64,000 nucleotides of DNA from Gordonia pseudamarae (GTDB taxonomy: Bacteria > Actinomycetota > Actinomycetes > Mycobacteriales > Mycobacteriaceae). The position numbers were made by a program, and so were the translations under genes. Position 1 is the stretch's first letter, and every line of letters begins with the position of its first letter. Under the pieces are notes generated by a model that saw only the letters and a program-made list of their open reading frames with translations, did not search any database and was not told the DNA's origin. This document shows positions 56,101 through 62,940 of this stretch, one piece after another. The DNA is taken from contig NZ_CP045809.1 in NCBI RefSeq assembly GCF_025273675.1, forward strand, positions 4,588,001 through 4,652,000, in the 5' to 3' direction.

Positions 56101-56289
56101 GTCGACGATCCTAGAAGACTGGACGGTGCCGACCTCTGGGCGGACCGATTTGGGCGTCCGTAAGCCGGTCGTTCACTGAGACAGCCGAACGCTGCCGCTG
56201 CGGCTGGCGAATCCGCAGGGCTTACAGTCTCATTCGGCCCGTGCAGAGGTGCGTCTCGGGTGACGTCCAGTATTCGAGCGTTCGCGAGA

Positions 56290-57138
56290 TCAGAGCAGTG
56301 TGCCCTGTTCAGGCTGGCCTTTGACATGATCGAGCGCGACACCGAGCTCCGTTCTTGAGGTTACTGACTCAGCGCCAGCCTCGATGAGGATGCGGTTCCC
56401 GATGGGCGTCTCATCCCCGAAGTTGAGCGCAAATACTGGCCGGCCTCGCTTGAGTGCGTCTCGTCCGGCTGCGAGAGTGCCGCCCTTCTCACCAGCCTCG
56501 ATCACTACCAGCGCTTTGCCCAGCCCGAAGATCACGTGGTTGCGGGCCATCGCTGCGTACGCTGCCCATGGCTGGTCTGGGCGGAACTGAGAGACGACGA
56601 GTATTCGGCCCGGATCGAAGCTCTCCTTGAACTCTCGTTTGACGCGGAAAGCGTCGATTCCTTCGGCTAGGACGATCACGGTGCGGCCGCCGCGGTCCAG
56701 AGCGGCGAGATGCGTCGCCGTATCCACTCCTTTCGCGTAGCCGGAGACCACCGTCAGTCCTCGATCGCTCACCTCTTCGCCGCACGCGCGCGCGGCCTTT
56801 AGTCCCAGTGGGCTTACGCGCCGTGATCCGCACAGCCCTGCGCCGTCCGCGGTTAGTAGCGACAGGTCGCCTTTGCAGAAGAGAGTCGGGACGGCAGGTC
56901 GACCCCTGACTACCAACGAATCGGGGAAGGCGTCGTCCCCGGCGTTGATTGCCTTGATACCCCGGGACTGGAGATCCTCGACTTTTCGTGCCAACGAGTC
57001 GCGCACTTCCTTCGGAAGAGTTCTCCAGGCGTCTCGAAGCGGTTCTGGGTCAGGATCGGCCAGCGCACGAGTCACTTTCGCGGGCGTGCGGAACACTTCG
57101 AACGCGACTAGCGCCCGGAGCGTTCCCTCAACAGACAT
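56290..57138 (-). CDS. DprA/Smf-like (SLOG superfamily) protein
   Basis: This 282-residue protein has an N-terminal helical region and the DprA Rossmann core. The core shows GSRRVSPLGLKAARACGEEV, VVSGYAKGVDTATHLAAL, a nucleotide-binding loop RTVIVLAEGI, and NHVIFGLGKALVVIEAGEKGG with GTLAAGRDALKRG. Competence DprA loads RecA on incoming single strands. A copy in a defence island, without the C-terminal winged helix and paired with a phosphoribosyltransferase, is more likely a defence effector or sensor that binds nucleotides or DNA. It starts 4 bp after the upstream gene. Confidence 0.85.
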   Translation of the reverse strand: MSVEGTLRALVAFEVFRTPAKVTRALADPDPEPLRDAWRTLPKEVRDSLARKVEDLQSRGIKAINAGDDAFPDSLVVRGRPAVPTLFCKGDLSLLTADGAGLCGSRRVSPLGLKAARACGEEVSDRGLTVVSGYAKGVDTATHLAALDRGGRTVIVLAEGIDAFRVKREFKESFDPGRILVVSQFRPDQPWAAYAAMARNHVIFGLGKALVVIEAGEKGGTLAAGRDALKRGRPVFALNFGDETPIGNRILIEAGAESVTSRTELGVALDHVKGQPEQGTLL

Positions 57139-57142
57139 TCGT

Positions 57143-58018
57143 TCAGTTCCTCATCGTTCTCGCGCCGACCAGCCCATAGACTGCGTGAGCCCCCGCTAGC
57201 TTGGCAACCCGGGCCACTTCCGTGCAGGTCGCGCCGGTATGCCAGACATCGTCGACGATCACGCACGGGCCGTCCAGCATCGTCGGCGAGGAGAAGAGGC
57301 CTCTGACATCGAGGCTCGGGTCCGCTTTCCGCGGTGCACGGGCGGGACCGATCGTTTGGATCAGTTGTTTGTGGGTCGCCTCCGCGACCAGATGCGCCAC
57401 CCTCTCGCCGGTACTGTTGCCAGTGCCCGAGGAACCCGGAACGCTCAGAAGGTACGGTGCGTCCCTGTATGCCGGATGCCGCTCGATCGCGGCTGCCAGG
57501 CGCGCAGCGAGTGCCTCGCGGGCCTGCTTCTGCTTGCCAGGCGAGTAGGTGAAGTACTTCGCCTGGTGGATCAGCTGCCCCACTTCAGTGTTCGCCCACT
57601 GGTCTGCGGGAACGTCCTCATCGATCGTTTTGTAGCGGTCCAACGCCAGCACCAGGTCGAACGGCGCCGGGGCAGGCAGGCACAACCCTGTTTCAAGTAG
57701 CGACACCAATCCTGCGAGGCCGTCCGGGAACCCGCTGCGGAACTCCAGGCACCTGTTGTACTCGGGTCTGCTCGCCGGAACCGCCACCGTTCTGTACTTC
57801 GAGTCGAAGCACGCCGCGATATGGGTGAGGGGCAATTGCGGGGTCTTCAGATAGAGGCGACGCCACCGGTCGCCGTCGTCGGCTGGCTTCGCACGCCAGG
57901 AACTCTCGATCCGGCACGGTCGAGCCGGCGGGTGGAACTCGGATAGGTACATGAACGGGCAACCCTTGAAGTAACCGAAGTGAGTTTCAAAGCGTACCGC
58001 CAGTTCGCCCGTCTGCAC
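57143..58018 (-). CDS. ComF-like phosphoribosyltransferase, partner of the DprA-like protein
   Basis: This is a 291-residue reading. Its C-terminal third is a type I phosphoribosyltransferase fold with the PRPP loop CVIVDDVWHTGAT (252-264), preceded by a hood-like region with LSVPGSSGTGNSTG. The N-terminal part (FKGCPFMYLSEFHPP, then a domain with FDLVLALDRYK) has no clear relative; the ATG at 57952 is an alternative start. ComF and DprA are also linked in natural competence, so this pair may be a competence-derived defence unit that acts on nucleotides or DNA ends. It is the first gene of a two-gene operon. Confidence 0.75.
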   Translation of the reverse strand: MQTGELAVRFETHFGYFKGCPFMYLSEFHPPARPCRIESSWRAKPADDGDRWRRLYLKTPQLPLTHIAACFDSKYRTVAVPASRPEYNRCLEFRSGFPDGLAGLVSLLETGLCLPAPAPFDLVLALDRYKTIDEDVPADQWANTEVGQLIHQAKYFTYSPGKQKQAREALAARLAAAIERHPAYRDAPYLLSVPGSSGTGNSTGERVAHLVAEATHKQLIQTIGPARAPRKADPSLDVRGLFSSPTMLDGPCVIVDDVWHTGATCTEVARVAKLAGAHAVYGLVGARTMRN

Positions 58019-58142
58019 GCGATGCCGGCACGCTCTGGCGCGGCCTATCTTCGAACGCGTTCTCGATCCGCTGGAGTACTCCCAGTGGAACAGTGCGTCA
58101 GCACCGCAAATTGCGTCTCAATAGGGTCGGTAGAGGCATTTA

Positions 58143-58171
58143 TGGACATCTGTCACATAATCCCTTAGACT
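58143..58171 (+). promoter_or_regulatory. Putative promoter of the resolvase operon
   Basis: A TGGACA (-35) and TAGACT (-10) are separated by 17 bp. A second island promoter (60847-60874) has the same unusual TAGAC core, which suggests a shared origin or regulator. Confidence 0.5.
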
Positions 58172-58181
58172 CATAGCGACA
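58151..58181. promoter_or_regulatory. Possible res subsite overlapping the resolvase promoter
   Basis: TGTC (58151-58154) and GACA (58178-58181) bound a 31-bp segment with partly symmetric AT-rich arms. This is the layout of a resolvase-binding subsite, and it lies between the promoter -35 and the gene. Binding there would repress the operon. Confidence 0.35.
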
Positions 58182-58227
58182 GATACGGAGTGCCGCGACG
58201 GACGCGGACGACGACAGGAGACGCCCC

Positions 58228-58383
58228 ATGCCGAACGCAACCACCGCATTCGATCGCGACATCGACGTCGTCCAGCATGTTCCCTCGGTCCCGCTGCACA
58301 TCGTCGAGCACGACGGCCAACGCAGCAGGACGATCCGGCCCCGCGGCCCGCACCGCCATATCGTCGTCACCGAGATGAAGTGA
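58228..58383 (+). CDS. 51-residue peptide translationally coupled to the resolvase
   Basis: The ATG at 58228 has AGGAG eight bases upstream. The peptide (MPNATTAFDRDIDVVQHVPS, then PLHIVEHDGQRSRTIRPRGP) has strong codon bias and ends in a TGA that overlaps the GTG of the recombinase gene. It is basic at the C-terminus. No family is known to me. It may be an accessory factor or a leader peptide for the resolvase. Confidence 0.7.
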   Translation: MPNATTAFDRDIDVVQHVPSVPLHIVEHDGQRSRTIRPRGPHRHIVVTEMK

Positions 58384-58946
58384 CCGGCCAGCGCGTCGGC
58401 TATGTCCGGGTGTCCACCGCCGAGCAGAACGAAGTTCGCCAGCTCGACGGTGTCGCCGTCGACAAGACTTTTGCCGACAAGGCCTCCGGCCGCACCAGGG
58501 ACCGCCCAAAGCTCGACGAGATGATCGCCTACGTCCGCGAGGGCGACACCGTCCTCGTCCACTCGCTCGACCGCCTTGCACGCAACGTCACCGACCTGCA
58601 AGCCATCATCGCCGAGCTGAACGCCAAGGGCGTGCGCGTCGAGATCACCACGCAAGGCTTGGTGTTCACCGGTGACGACAACCCGATGACCAAGCTGCTG
58701 CTGCAAATGTTGGGTGCCGTCGCGGAGTTCGAGCTGGCGACCATCCGGGAGCGCCAGGCAGAGGGCATCGCCAAGGCCAAGGCGGCCGGAAAGTACAAGG
58801 GTCGCAAGGCTGCGCTCACCGCCGAACAGGCGCGGGAGATCTCCCGCCGTCACGCCGGCGGTGCGGGTGAGGGGATCACGGCCCTGGCCAGGGAGTTCGG
58901 CGTCTCTCGGCAGACTGTCTACCGCTATCTGGCCGAGGTTCGATAG
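58380..58946 (+). CDS. Small serine recombinase/resolvase
   Basis: This 188-residue resolvase/invertase has nucleophile Ser12 in VGYVRVSTAEQN, conserved Arg in DRPKLDEMI and SLDRLARN, the E-helix region and a C-terminal helix-turn-helix (EGITALAREFGVSRQTVYRYL). It resolves cointegrates or inverts DNA for plasmids and transposons. The GTG start overlaps the stop of the upstream peptide. With ArdA nearby it points to a plasmid or ICE origin. Confidence 0.93.
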   Translation: MTGQRVGYVRVSTAEQNEVRQLDGVAVDKTFADKASGRTRDRPKLDEMIAYVREGDTVLVHSLDRLARNVTDLQAIIAELNAKGVRVEITTQGLVFTGDDNPMTKLLLQMLGAVAEFELATIRERQAEGIAKAKAAGKYKGRKAALTAEQAREISRRHAGGAGEGITALAREFGVSRQTVYRYLAEVR

Positions 58947-58948
58947 AC

Positions 58949-59009
58949 GCGACGGCGTAGCCGTCCACGAGAGCCTCCTCGACCGATCACCGTCGAGGAG
59001 GCTTCTCTC
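58949..59009 (+). promoter_or_regulatory. Structured leader A before an unknown gene
   Basis: GACGGC-GTA-GCCGTC forms a short hairpin, followed by AGCCTCCTCGAC pairing with GTCGAGGAGGCT (12 bp, 8-base loop CGATCACC). The second arm contains the GAGGAGG ribosome site of the gene at 59010, so pairing would hide it. A similar leader precedes the next gene. Confidence 0.65.
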
Positions 59010-59456
59010 ATGTCCACACCACACGCGTCCCCAGCAACAACCACCGCAACGCGCTCCGGTTCCCGCGTCGTCGTCACGCGTACCGACGACGTGATCGCCG
59101 GTGCCGAGCCGATCATCGCCGTAATGGCCGACAGCGCCGACATCATGGCCTTCACGCCGGCCGCCGCCGGCGACCTGTCCGCGATGCTCGCCCGTGCCGC
59201 AACAGACACGATCGCCGTGCAGATCAAGGTGACGAACAGCTACCCGGACGCCTCGTTCGAACACGTCTATGACATCACCGCGCCTGCACCGCGCGATGAC
59301 GAGTACCCCGACGATTGGGCGTATGACCACCTGTACGAGTACACGGGTGAGGGACCTGAGTACGCCAGCACTCCCGCTGCCTACGAGGTCGAGATCCTCA
59401 GTGCGCCAGCGCTTTTCGAGCACTTTATCGGTCTGAAAGTGGATTCCTACGGGTGA
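59010..59456 (+). CDS. Hypothetical protein under leader A
   Basis: This 148-residue protein has a Ser/Thr/Ala-rich start, then DDVIAGAEPIIAVMADSADI and a very acidic, Tyr-rich end (DDEYPDDWAYDHLYEYTGEG). It is acidic overall, a property found in several DNA-mimic antirestriction or anti-CRISPR proteins, and it lies two genes before ardA. No family was recognised. Confidence 0.7.
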   Translation: MSTPHASPATTTATRSGSRVVVTRTDDVIAGAEPIIAVMADSADIMAFTPAAAGDLSAMLARAATDTIAVQIKVTNSYPDASFEHVYDITAPAPRDDEYPDDWAYDHLYEYTGEGPEYASTPAAYEVEILSAPALFEHFIGLKVDSYG

Positions 59457-59518
59457 GCGACGGCGAAGCCGTCGACGACCGCTTCCTCGAACGATCACAT
59501 CGAGGGAGGGGACCACCC
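59457..59518 (+). promoter_or_regulatory. Structured leader B, repeat of leader A
   Basis: It contains GACGGC-GAA-GCCGTC (59459-59473), then CTTCCTCGA and TCGAGGGAG around ACGATCACA. It shares most bases with leader A over about 50 positions while the flanking genes differ. The second arm again covers the ribosome site (GAGGGAGGGG). Confidence 0.65.
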
Positions 59519-59893
59519 ATGACCACTGTTCTCTGCGATCCCTGGATCGAGCGACACATCAGCGCAGGACGCCTGTCACCGGGAGCCCGCGGCATGAGCC
59601 GTGAGGATGCGGCCAGCCAGTACAACGAGTGCAACGGCTTGGTTCGGTCGGATGAGGACTTCCTCTACACGCCCACGCAGGCCGCGACCACTGTCCGAGA
59701 ACTGCTCAGCGACATCGGCATCGAAATCCACGCCGACGCTCGCATCCTGCTCACCGACGGCGACGGCGGGCAGCGGTGTTGGACCTTCCTCGTCGAGCCG
59801 AGCCAACTCGAATACGCCTGCGAGCAGCACCGGTACATCACCGGCGAGAGCATCAACGCCGACGCATTGGAAGGGGCGCTGCCGTGGGGATGA
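59519..59893 (+). CDS. Hypothetical protein under leader B, coupled to ardA
   Basis: The ATG at 59519 gives 124 residues (MTTVLCDPWIERHISAGRLS, EDFLYTPTQAATTVRELLSD, ARILLTDGDGGQRCWTFLVE). It is acidic and soluble. Its stop overlaps the ardA start (ATGA). A longer frame to 59453 would run through the leader hairpin and is not favoured. No family was recognised; an accessory role to ArdA is possible. Confidence 0.7.
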   Translation: MTTVLCDPWIERHISAGRLSPGARGMSREDAASQYNECNGLVRSDEDFLYTPTQAATTVRELLSDIGIEIHADARILLTDGDGGQRCWTFLVEPSQLEYACEQHRYITGESINADALEGALPWG

Positions 59894-60456
59894 AACCGTC
59901 CGTAGCCATCACCGAACCCGACCGTCCCAGGGCGTGGATCGGTTCCCTCGCCGCGTACAACGGCTCGCACGACGGCGTGCCGCGCCTGATCGGCGAGTGG
60001 TACGACGCGACCGACGCCGGCGAGGTCACCGTCGCCGACCTGCACGCGGGCACCGGTGTCCCGTTCGACGCCGACGACGAGCTGTGGGTCATGGACCTCG
60101 ACGGTGTGTGGCCGGTCCGCACAGAGATGGACCCGAGTACCGCGGCCGAGTGGGGCGCACTGTACGAGGAGGTCACGCCGACTCTCTGGCCGGCGTTCTG
60201 CGCGCTGGCCAGGGCAGAGAGCGTCGACGACCCGCGTGAGGTGGACGTGCAGCGCTTCATCGAGCGCTACTGCGGCGAGTGGGAGTCGTGGCGGGACTAC
60301 GTCGAGAACCTCGTCGAAGACTTGTCGCTGTTCGACGCGCTGCCTGCGGACCTGCGCACCTACATCGACCTCGACCGGTACGGCCGGGACTTGCGGTACG
60401 ACTACACCGTCGTGGACACCGGCGACGGCGGTGTGTTCGTCTTCCGGGAGGCGTGA
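59890..60456 (+). CDS. ardA: ArdA-family antirestriction protein
   Basis: This 188-residue acidic protein has ArdA hallmarks: RAWIGSLAAYNGSHDGV and LIGEWYDATD at the start, a central LWVMDLDGVW, and GEWESWRDYVENLVEDLSLF with RTYIDLDRYGRDLRYDY at the end. ArdA mimics about 42 bp of B-form DNA and blocks type I (and to some degree other) restriction enzymes when mobile DNA enters a host. It overlaps its neighbours at both ends (ATGA and TGATG), so the three are translated as one unit. Confidence 0.9.
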   Translation: MKPSVAITEPDRPRAWIGSLAAYNGSHDGVPRLIGEWYDATDAGEVTVADLHAGTGVPFDADDELWVMDLDGVWPVRTEMDPSTAAEWGALYEEVTPTLWPAFCALARAESVDDPREVDVQRFIERYCGEWESWRDYVENLVEDLSLFDALPADLRTYIDLDRYGRDLRYDYTVVDTGDGGVFVFREA

Positions 60457-60755
60457 TGGTCACCCTCGACGACGCCCTGGATCTGCTTCCCGAAGCCTGG
60501 CACGACGACATCGCCGACGACTCGGCTGGTCAAGGCTGCACGCTCGGCTACACCGCCGCAGCCGACGGCCTGCGGACCGAGACGATCGAGCGAGTACAGC
60601 GGATCTTCGCCGAGCGCGAGGGCGACGCTGACTGGCAGGCGCTGGGCGCCAGCCAGCAGCTCGATGAAGTGTTCCCGTCCTACAACGGCATCGGAAGCTG
60701 GGATCTACTCGACGAGCTGGGGATCACCACGGTCTACGTCCTTCGTCCCGACTGA
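60456..60755 (+). CDS. Small acidic protein coupled to ardA
   Basis: This 99-residue protein (MVTLDDALDLLPEAWHDDIA, VQRIFAEREGDADWQALGAS, SYNGIGSWDLLDELGITTVY) begins inside the ardA stop. It is strongly acidic and may also be a DNA mimic or a partner of ArdA. No family was recognised. Confidence 0.7.
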   Translation: MVTLDDALDLLPEAWHDDIADDSAGQGCTLGYTAAADGLRTETIERVQRIFAEREGDADWQALGASQQLDEVFPSYNGIGSWDLLDELGITTVYVLRPD

Positions 60756-60846
60756 CTCCGCGGGCTGGCCGCTGCGCGAGCCGGCCCCCAGGTCATTCAC
60801 CTATACGACACAGGACTTGCAGGGTGTGTGAGCTACGTCTCATATC

Positions 60847-60874
60847 TTGACATGACCTGCTACCCTCTTAGACG
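60847..60874 (+). promoter_or_regulatory. Putative promoter of a small RNA or of the Xre operon
   Basis: TTGACA and TAGACG are separated by 16 bp. The -10 resembles that of the resolvase promoter. Transcription would begin near 60881. Confidence 0.5.
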
Positions 60875-60880
60875 TATAGA

Positions 60881-60985
60881 TAGGCCACCGCGGGAGCGAT
60901 CTGCCCAGCTCATCGCCTATTTTCTGTCACAAACCCCTGGTACCAATGAACGCGTCGTCCTGATGGGCGGCGCGTTTTCTTTTGC
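60881..60985 (+). ncRNA. Possible small RNA of about 100 nt, or attenuated leader of the Xre gene
   Basis: The stretch between the TTGACA/TAGACG promoter and a hairpin with a T-rich tail has no convincing protein reading; the 73-residue frame across it (60828-61049) starts before the promoter. No gene lies between 60756 and 61093. It could be a regulatory RNA, such as antisense or copy control, or a leader whose terminator is bypassed to express the Xre gene. Confidence 0.35.
60949..60983 (+). terminator. Intrinsic-type terminator with T-tract
   Basis: AACGCGTCGTCC pairs with GGGCGGCGCGTT (with mismatches) over a 4-base loop, followed by TTTCTTTT. U-tracts are rare in this genome, which makes the signal more notable. 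Confidence 0.55.
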
Positions 60986-61093
60986 GCTGTGCGACGATGC
61001 CTATGTCGCAGTAGTGCACCATAAGTCGGACGCGACAGATCGACCATGATTCGCACAGCAAGGAGGACCGCATGACCATGACAAGATGGGCCC

Positions 61094-61387
61094 GTGCCCG
61101 CACCAGACGCCATGATCCCGCAGCGAGAGTTGCTCGCGCGGCCCGTGCGTCGTGAGGCCGTCGGCGCCGCCCTGCGAGCGGCCCGCATCGCCGCGGGTCT
61201 CAACAAGCAGCAGGCGGCAGCGGCCAGTGGGCTGAGCCGACATTCGTTGATGCGCTTGGAAGCGGGCACGGGGAGCCTGAATCTCGACAGGCTTTGGTCT
61301 CTGGCCAGGGCTTATCGCACTACGCCGTCTGCGATTCTCGCCGCAGCCGAGGCCGACGAGGCCGCCGCCGAGACCCTGCGGCCCTAA
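61094..61387 (+). CDS. Xre-family helix-turn-helix regulator
   Basis: This 97-residue protein has one Cro/C1 helix-turn-helix: REAVGAALRAARIAAGLNKQ, then SGLSRHSLMRLEAGTGSLNL. It probably controls its own transcript or the island genes. The start may be GTG 61094 or ATG 61112. A separate ATG frame with a strong AGGAGG site at 61072 reads only about 28 residues and may be a leader. Confidence 0.85.
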   Translation: MPAPDAMIPQRELLARPVRREAVGAALRAARIAAGLNKQQAAAASGLSRHSLMRLEAGTGSLNLDRLWSLARAYRTTPSAILAAAEADEAAAETLRP

Positions 61388-61499
61388 TCAGGCTACTCCG
61401 CACCACCGCTCACTCGCACGACGTCGACACCCTCGACGTTCGCACCCGTGCGCGGGTGCCCACCACACCACCTGACACCACCACCAGGGAACCACCACC

Positions 61500-61883
61500 A
61501 TGAAAACTCGCATCATCACTGCTCTGACCGCGCTGTTCGTCGCCGTCGCCGCTCTGGCCGGCACCACCGTGACCGCTCCCGAAGCCTCTGCCCGCGTCAC
61601 GTCGGGCAAGTACACCTGGACCACCGTGAAGACGATCAACGGTGCGCGCGGATCGTTCCCGGTCACCATCCGCGGGAACATCCTGACCCTCGACATCCCC
61701 GGCGTCATCATCGGCGCGTCCAAGCACGCTCGTATACACCGGACCCGCACCGGCGGGTTCTTCGACTACGGCGGCAACCGGTACGTGCTGCGCAAGTCTG
61801 GCAGTAAGTACGTCGGCGATGAGCTGTGGCTGACCATCAACGGCGCAGTCGTGGGCCGCACGAGCCTCACGCCGCGCCGCTGA
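61500..61883 (+). CDS. Small secreted protein
   Basis: This 127-residue protein has a Sec signal peptide (MKTRIITALTALFVAVAALA, cleavage probably after EASA, about 31). A basic beta-rich mature domain follows (YTWTTVKTINGARGSFPVTI, RTRTGGFFDYGGNRYVLRKS). No family was recognised. The 112-bp gap upstream contains a GCACCCG/CGGGTGC hairpin (61442-61459) and CACC-rich repeats. Confidence 0.75.
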   Translation: MKTRIITALTALFVAVAALAGTTVTAPEASARVTSGKYTWTTVKTINGARGSFPVTIRGNILTLDIPGVIIGASKHARIHRTRTGGFFDYGGNRYVLRKSGSKYVGDELWLTINGAVVGRTSLTPRR

Positions 61884-61912
61884 CCGCACCCCCGACTCGA
61901 AGGAGCTTCCCC

Positions 61913-62872
61913 GTGTCTGACCTCGACCTCTACCTCATTCACAACCTCGACCGTCGCGCTCCGTCGCCCGATCTTGCCGCGCAGCTGACCAGTCAGCTCA
62001 ACGCTGCCGCCGACCCTGTCGCTCGCCAACGGCTCGACACCGCCCGCGCCGTCCTCGGAGATCCGCAGCGCAGGCAGGCCTACGACGCACAACTGGCCGA
62101 CCCCGCCGCACCGCCGATCACCGAGCAGACGCTCGCGGCCCTGACGGGTCGTTCTGCGCCCGTGCAGGCCAAGTCGTCTGCCTTCGCCCGGCCACGCGTC
62201 CTGGCTGCACTCGCAGCCTTCCTCGGCGTCCTGCTGATCGTCGTCGTCTCGGCCGTCGCGTGCAGTGGGAGCGACGATGACAGCGACAACCGCACCCGCG
62301 ACGCGGCTACACCCGGCACGCCGTCGACCCTGACCACGGAGCAGAAGAAGTCTGCGGTGGTCTACAACGCCGAGTACCGCTCGGAAGATGTCTCATTCGT
62401 ACCCGGTGCGTCGATTCGAGTCGACGCCAGACTCGACCTGGAGAGCACCGCTCGCAAGCTCGGATGGACCGGCACCGACTTCGGCTCGAAGGGCGATACC
62501 GACTTGACGATCAGGCGTATCAAATCGTCTGCGGACCTTGAGCTGTCCTGGTGCGAGCCGATGTATGCGGGCAGGAAGAACATTCAATGCTTCGTCATCA
62601 CCGTGTCTCCCGACCTGCGTCTCCTCAGCGATGCCGTGACCTCGCAGTCGGAACTCAGCACGCGTCTATCGAAGGAGACGAAGGTCAACGGTGCGGCCAC
62701 CTACCTGCGCGTGCCCAGCGGTGGTCAGTGGCCCACCGACGCCGTCACGGTCAAGAACGGTGATACCAAACTGTCGGCCCCGGCGCTCGTGTCCGGTGCG
62801 AATGCAGGCACCGGCTACTTCGTCGTCCCGGGGTCGTTCGAGATCTATCGTGGGACGGCCGTCTGGGACTAG
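61913..62872 (+). CDS. Membrane protein with J-domain-like N-terminus and exported C-terminus
   Basis: This 319-residue protein starts at GTG 61913, after GAAGGAG. Residues 1-65 resemble a DnaJ domain (LDTARAVLGDPQRRQAYDAQ), but the HPD motif is absent. A Pro/Ala linker and one membrane helix follow (VLAALAAFLGVLLIVVVSAV, about 96-115). A 200-residue outer domain with two Cys (SWCEPMYAGRKNIQCFVITV) completes it. It may link cytoplasmic chaperone-type contacts to the cell surface, for example in conjugation. No family was recognised. Confidence 0.75.
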   Translation: MSDLDLYLIHNLDRRAPSPDLAAQLTSQLNAAADPVARQRLDTARAVLGDPQRRQAYDAQLADPAAPPITEQTLAALTGRSAPVQAKSSAFARPRVLAALAAFLGVLLIVVVSAVACSGSDDDSDNRTRDAATPGTPSTLTTEQKKSAVVYNAEYRSEDVSFVPGASIRVDARLDLESTARKLGWTGTDFGSKGDTDLTIRRIKSSADLELSWCEPMYAGRKNIQCFVITVSPDLRLLSDAVTSQSELSTRLSKETKVNGAATYLRVPSGGQWPTDAVTVKNGDTKLSAPALVSGANAGTGYFVVPGSFEIYRGTAVWD

Positions 62873-62890
62873 GTAGTCACCACGCAGCAC

Positions 62891-62930
62891 AGAACCCCCT
62901 CACCCGAATCGGGTGAGGGGGTTCTGTTTT
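62891..62930. terminator. Strong intrinsic terminator
   Basis: A perfect 15-bp stem (AGAACCCCCTCACCC and complement) with a 5-base loop is followed by GTTTT. It lies between converging genes and can serve both. Confidence 0.93.
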
Positions 62931-62940
62931 ATGCGGTCGG

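Noticed and set aside
56290..57138. Housekeeping competence dprA
   Set aside because: It lies in the island, is paired with a phosphoribosyltransferase and lacks the C-terminal winged helix, so a standard competence role is not assumed.
58140..59516. A 458-codon minus-strand open frame across the resolvase
   Set aside because: It is opposite a well-identified recombinase and a small gene with ribosome sites, and it shows no protein-like motif.
60828..61049. 73-residue protein reading
   Set aside because: It starts upstream of a promoter-like sequence and crosses a terminator hairpin; codon use is not typical.
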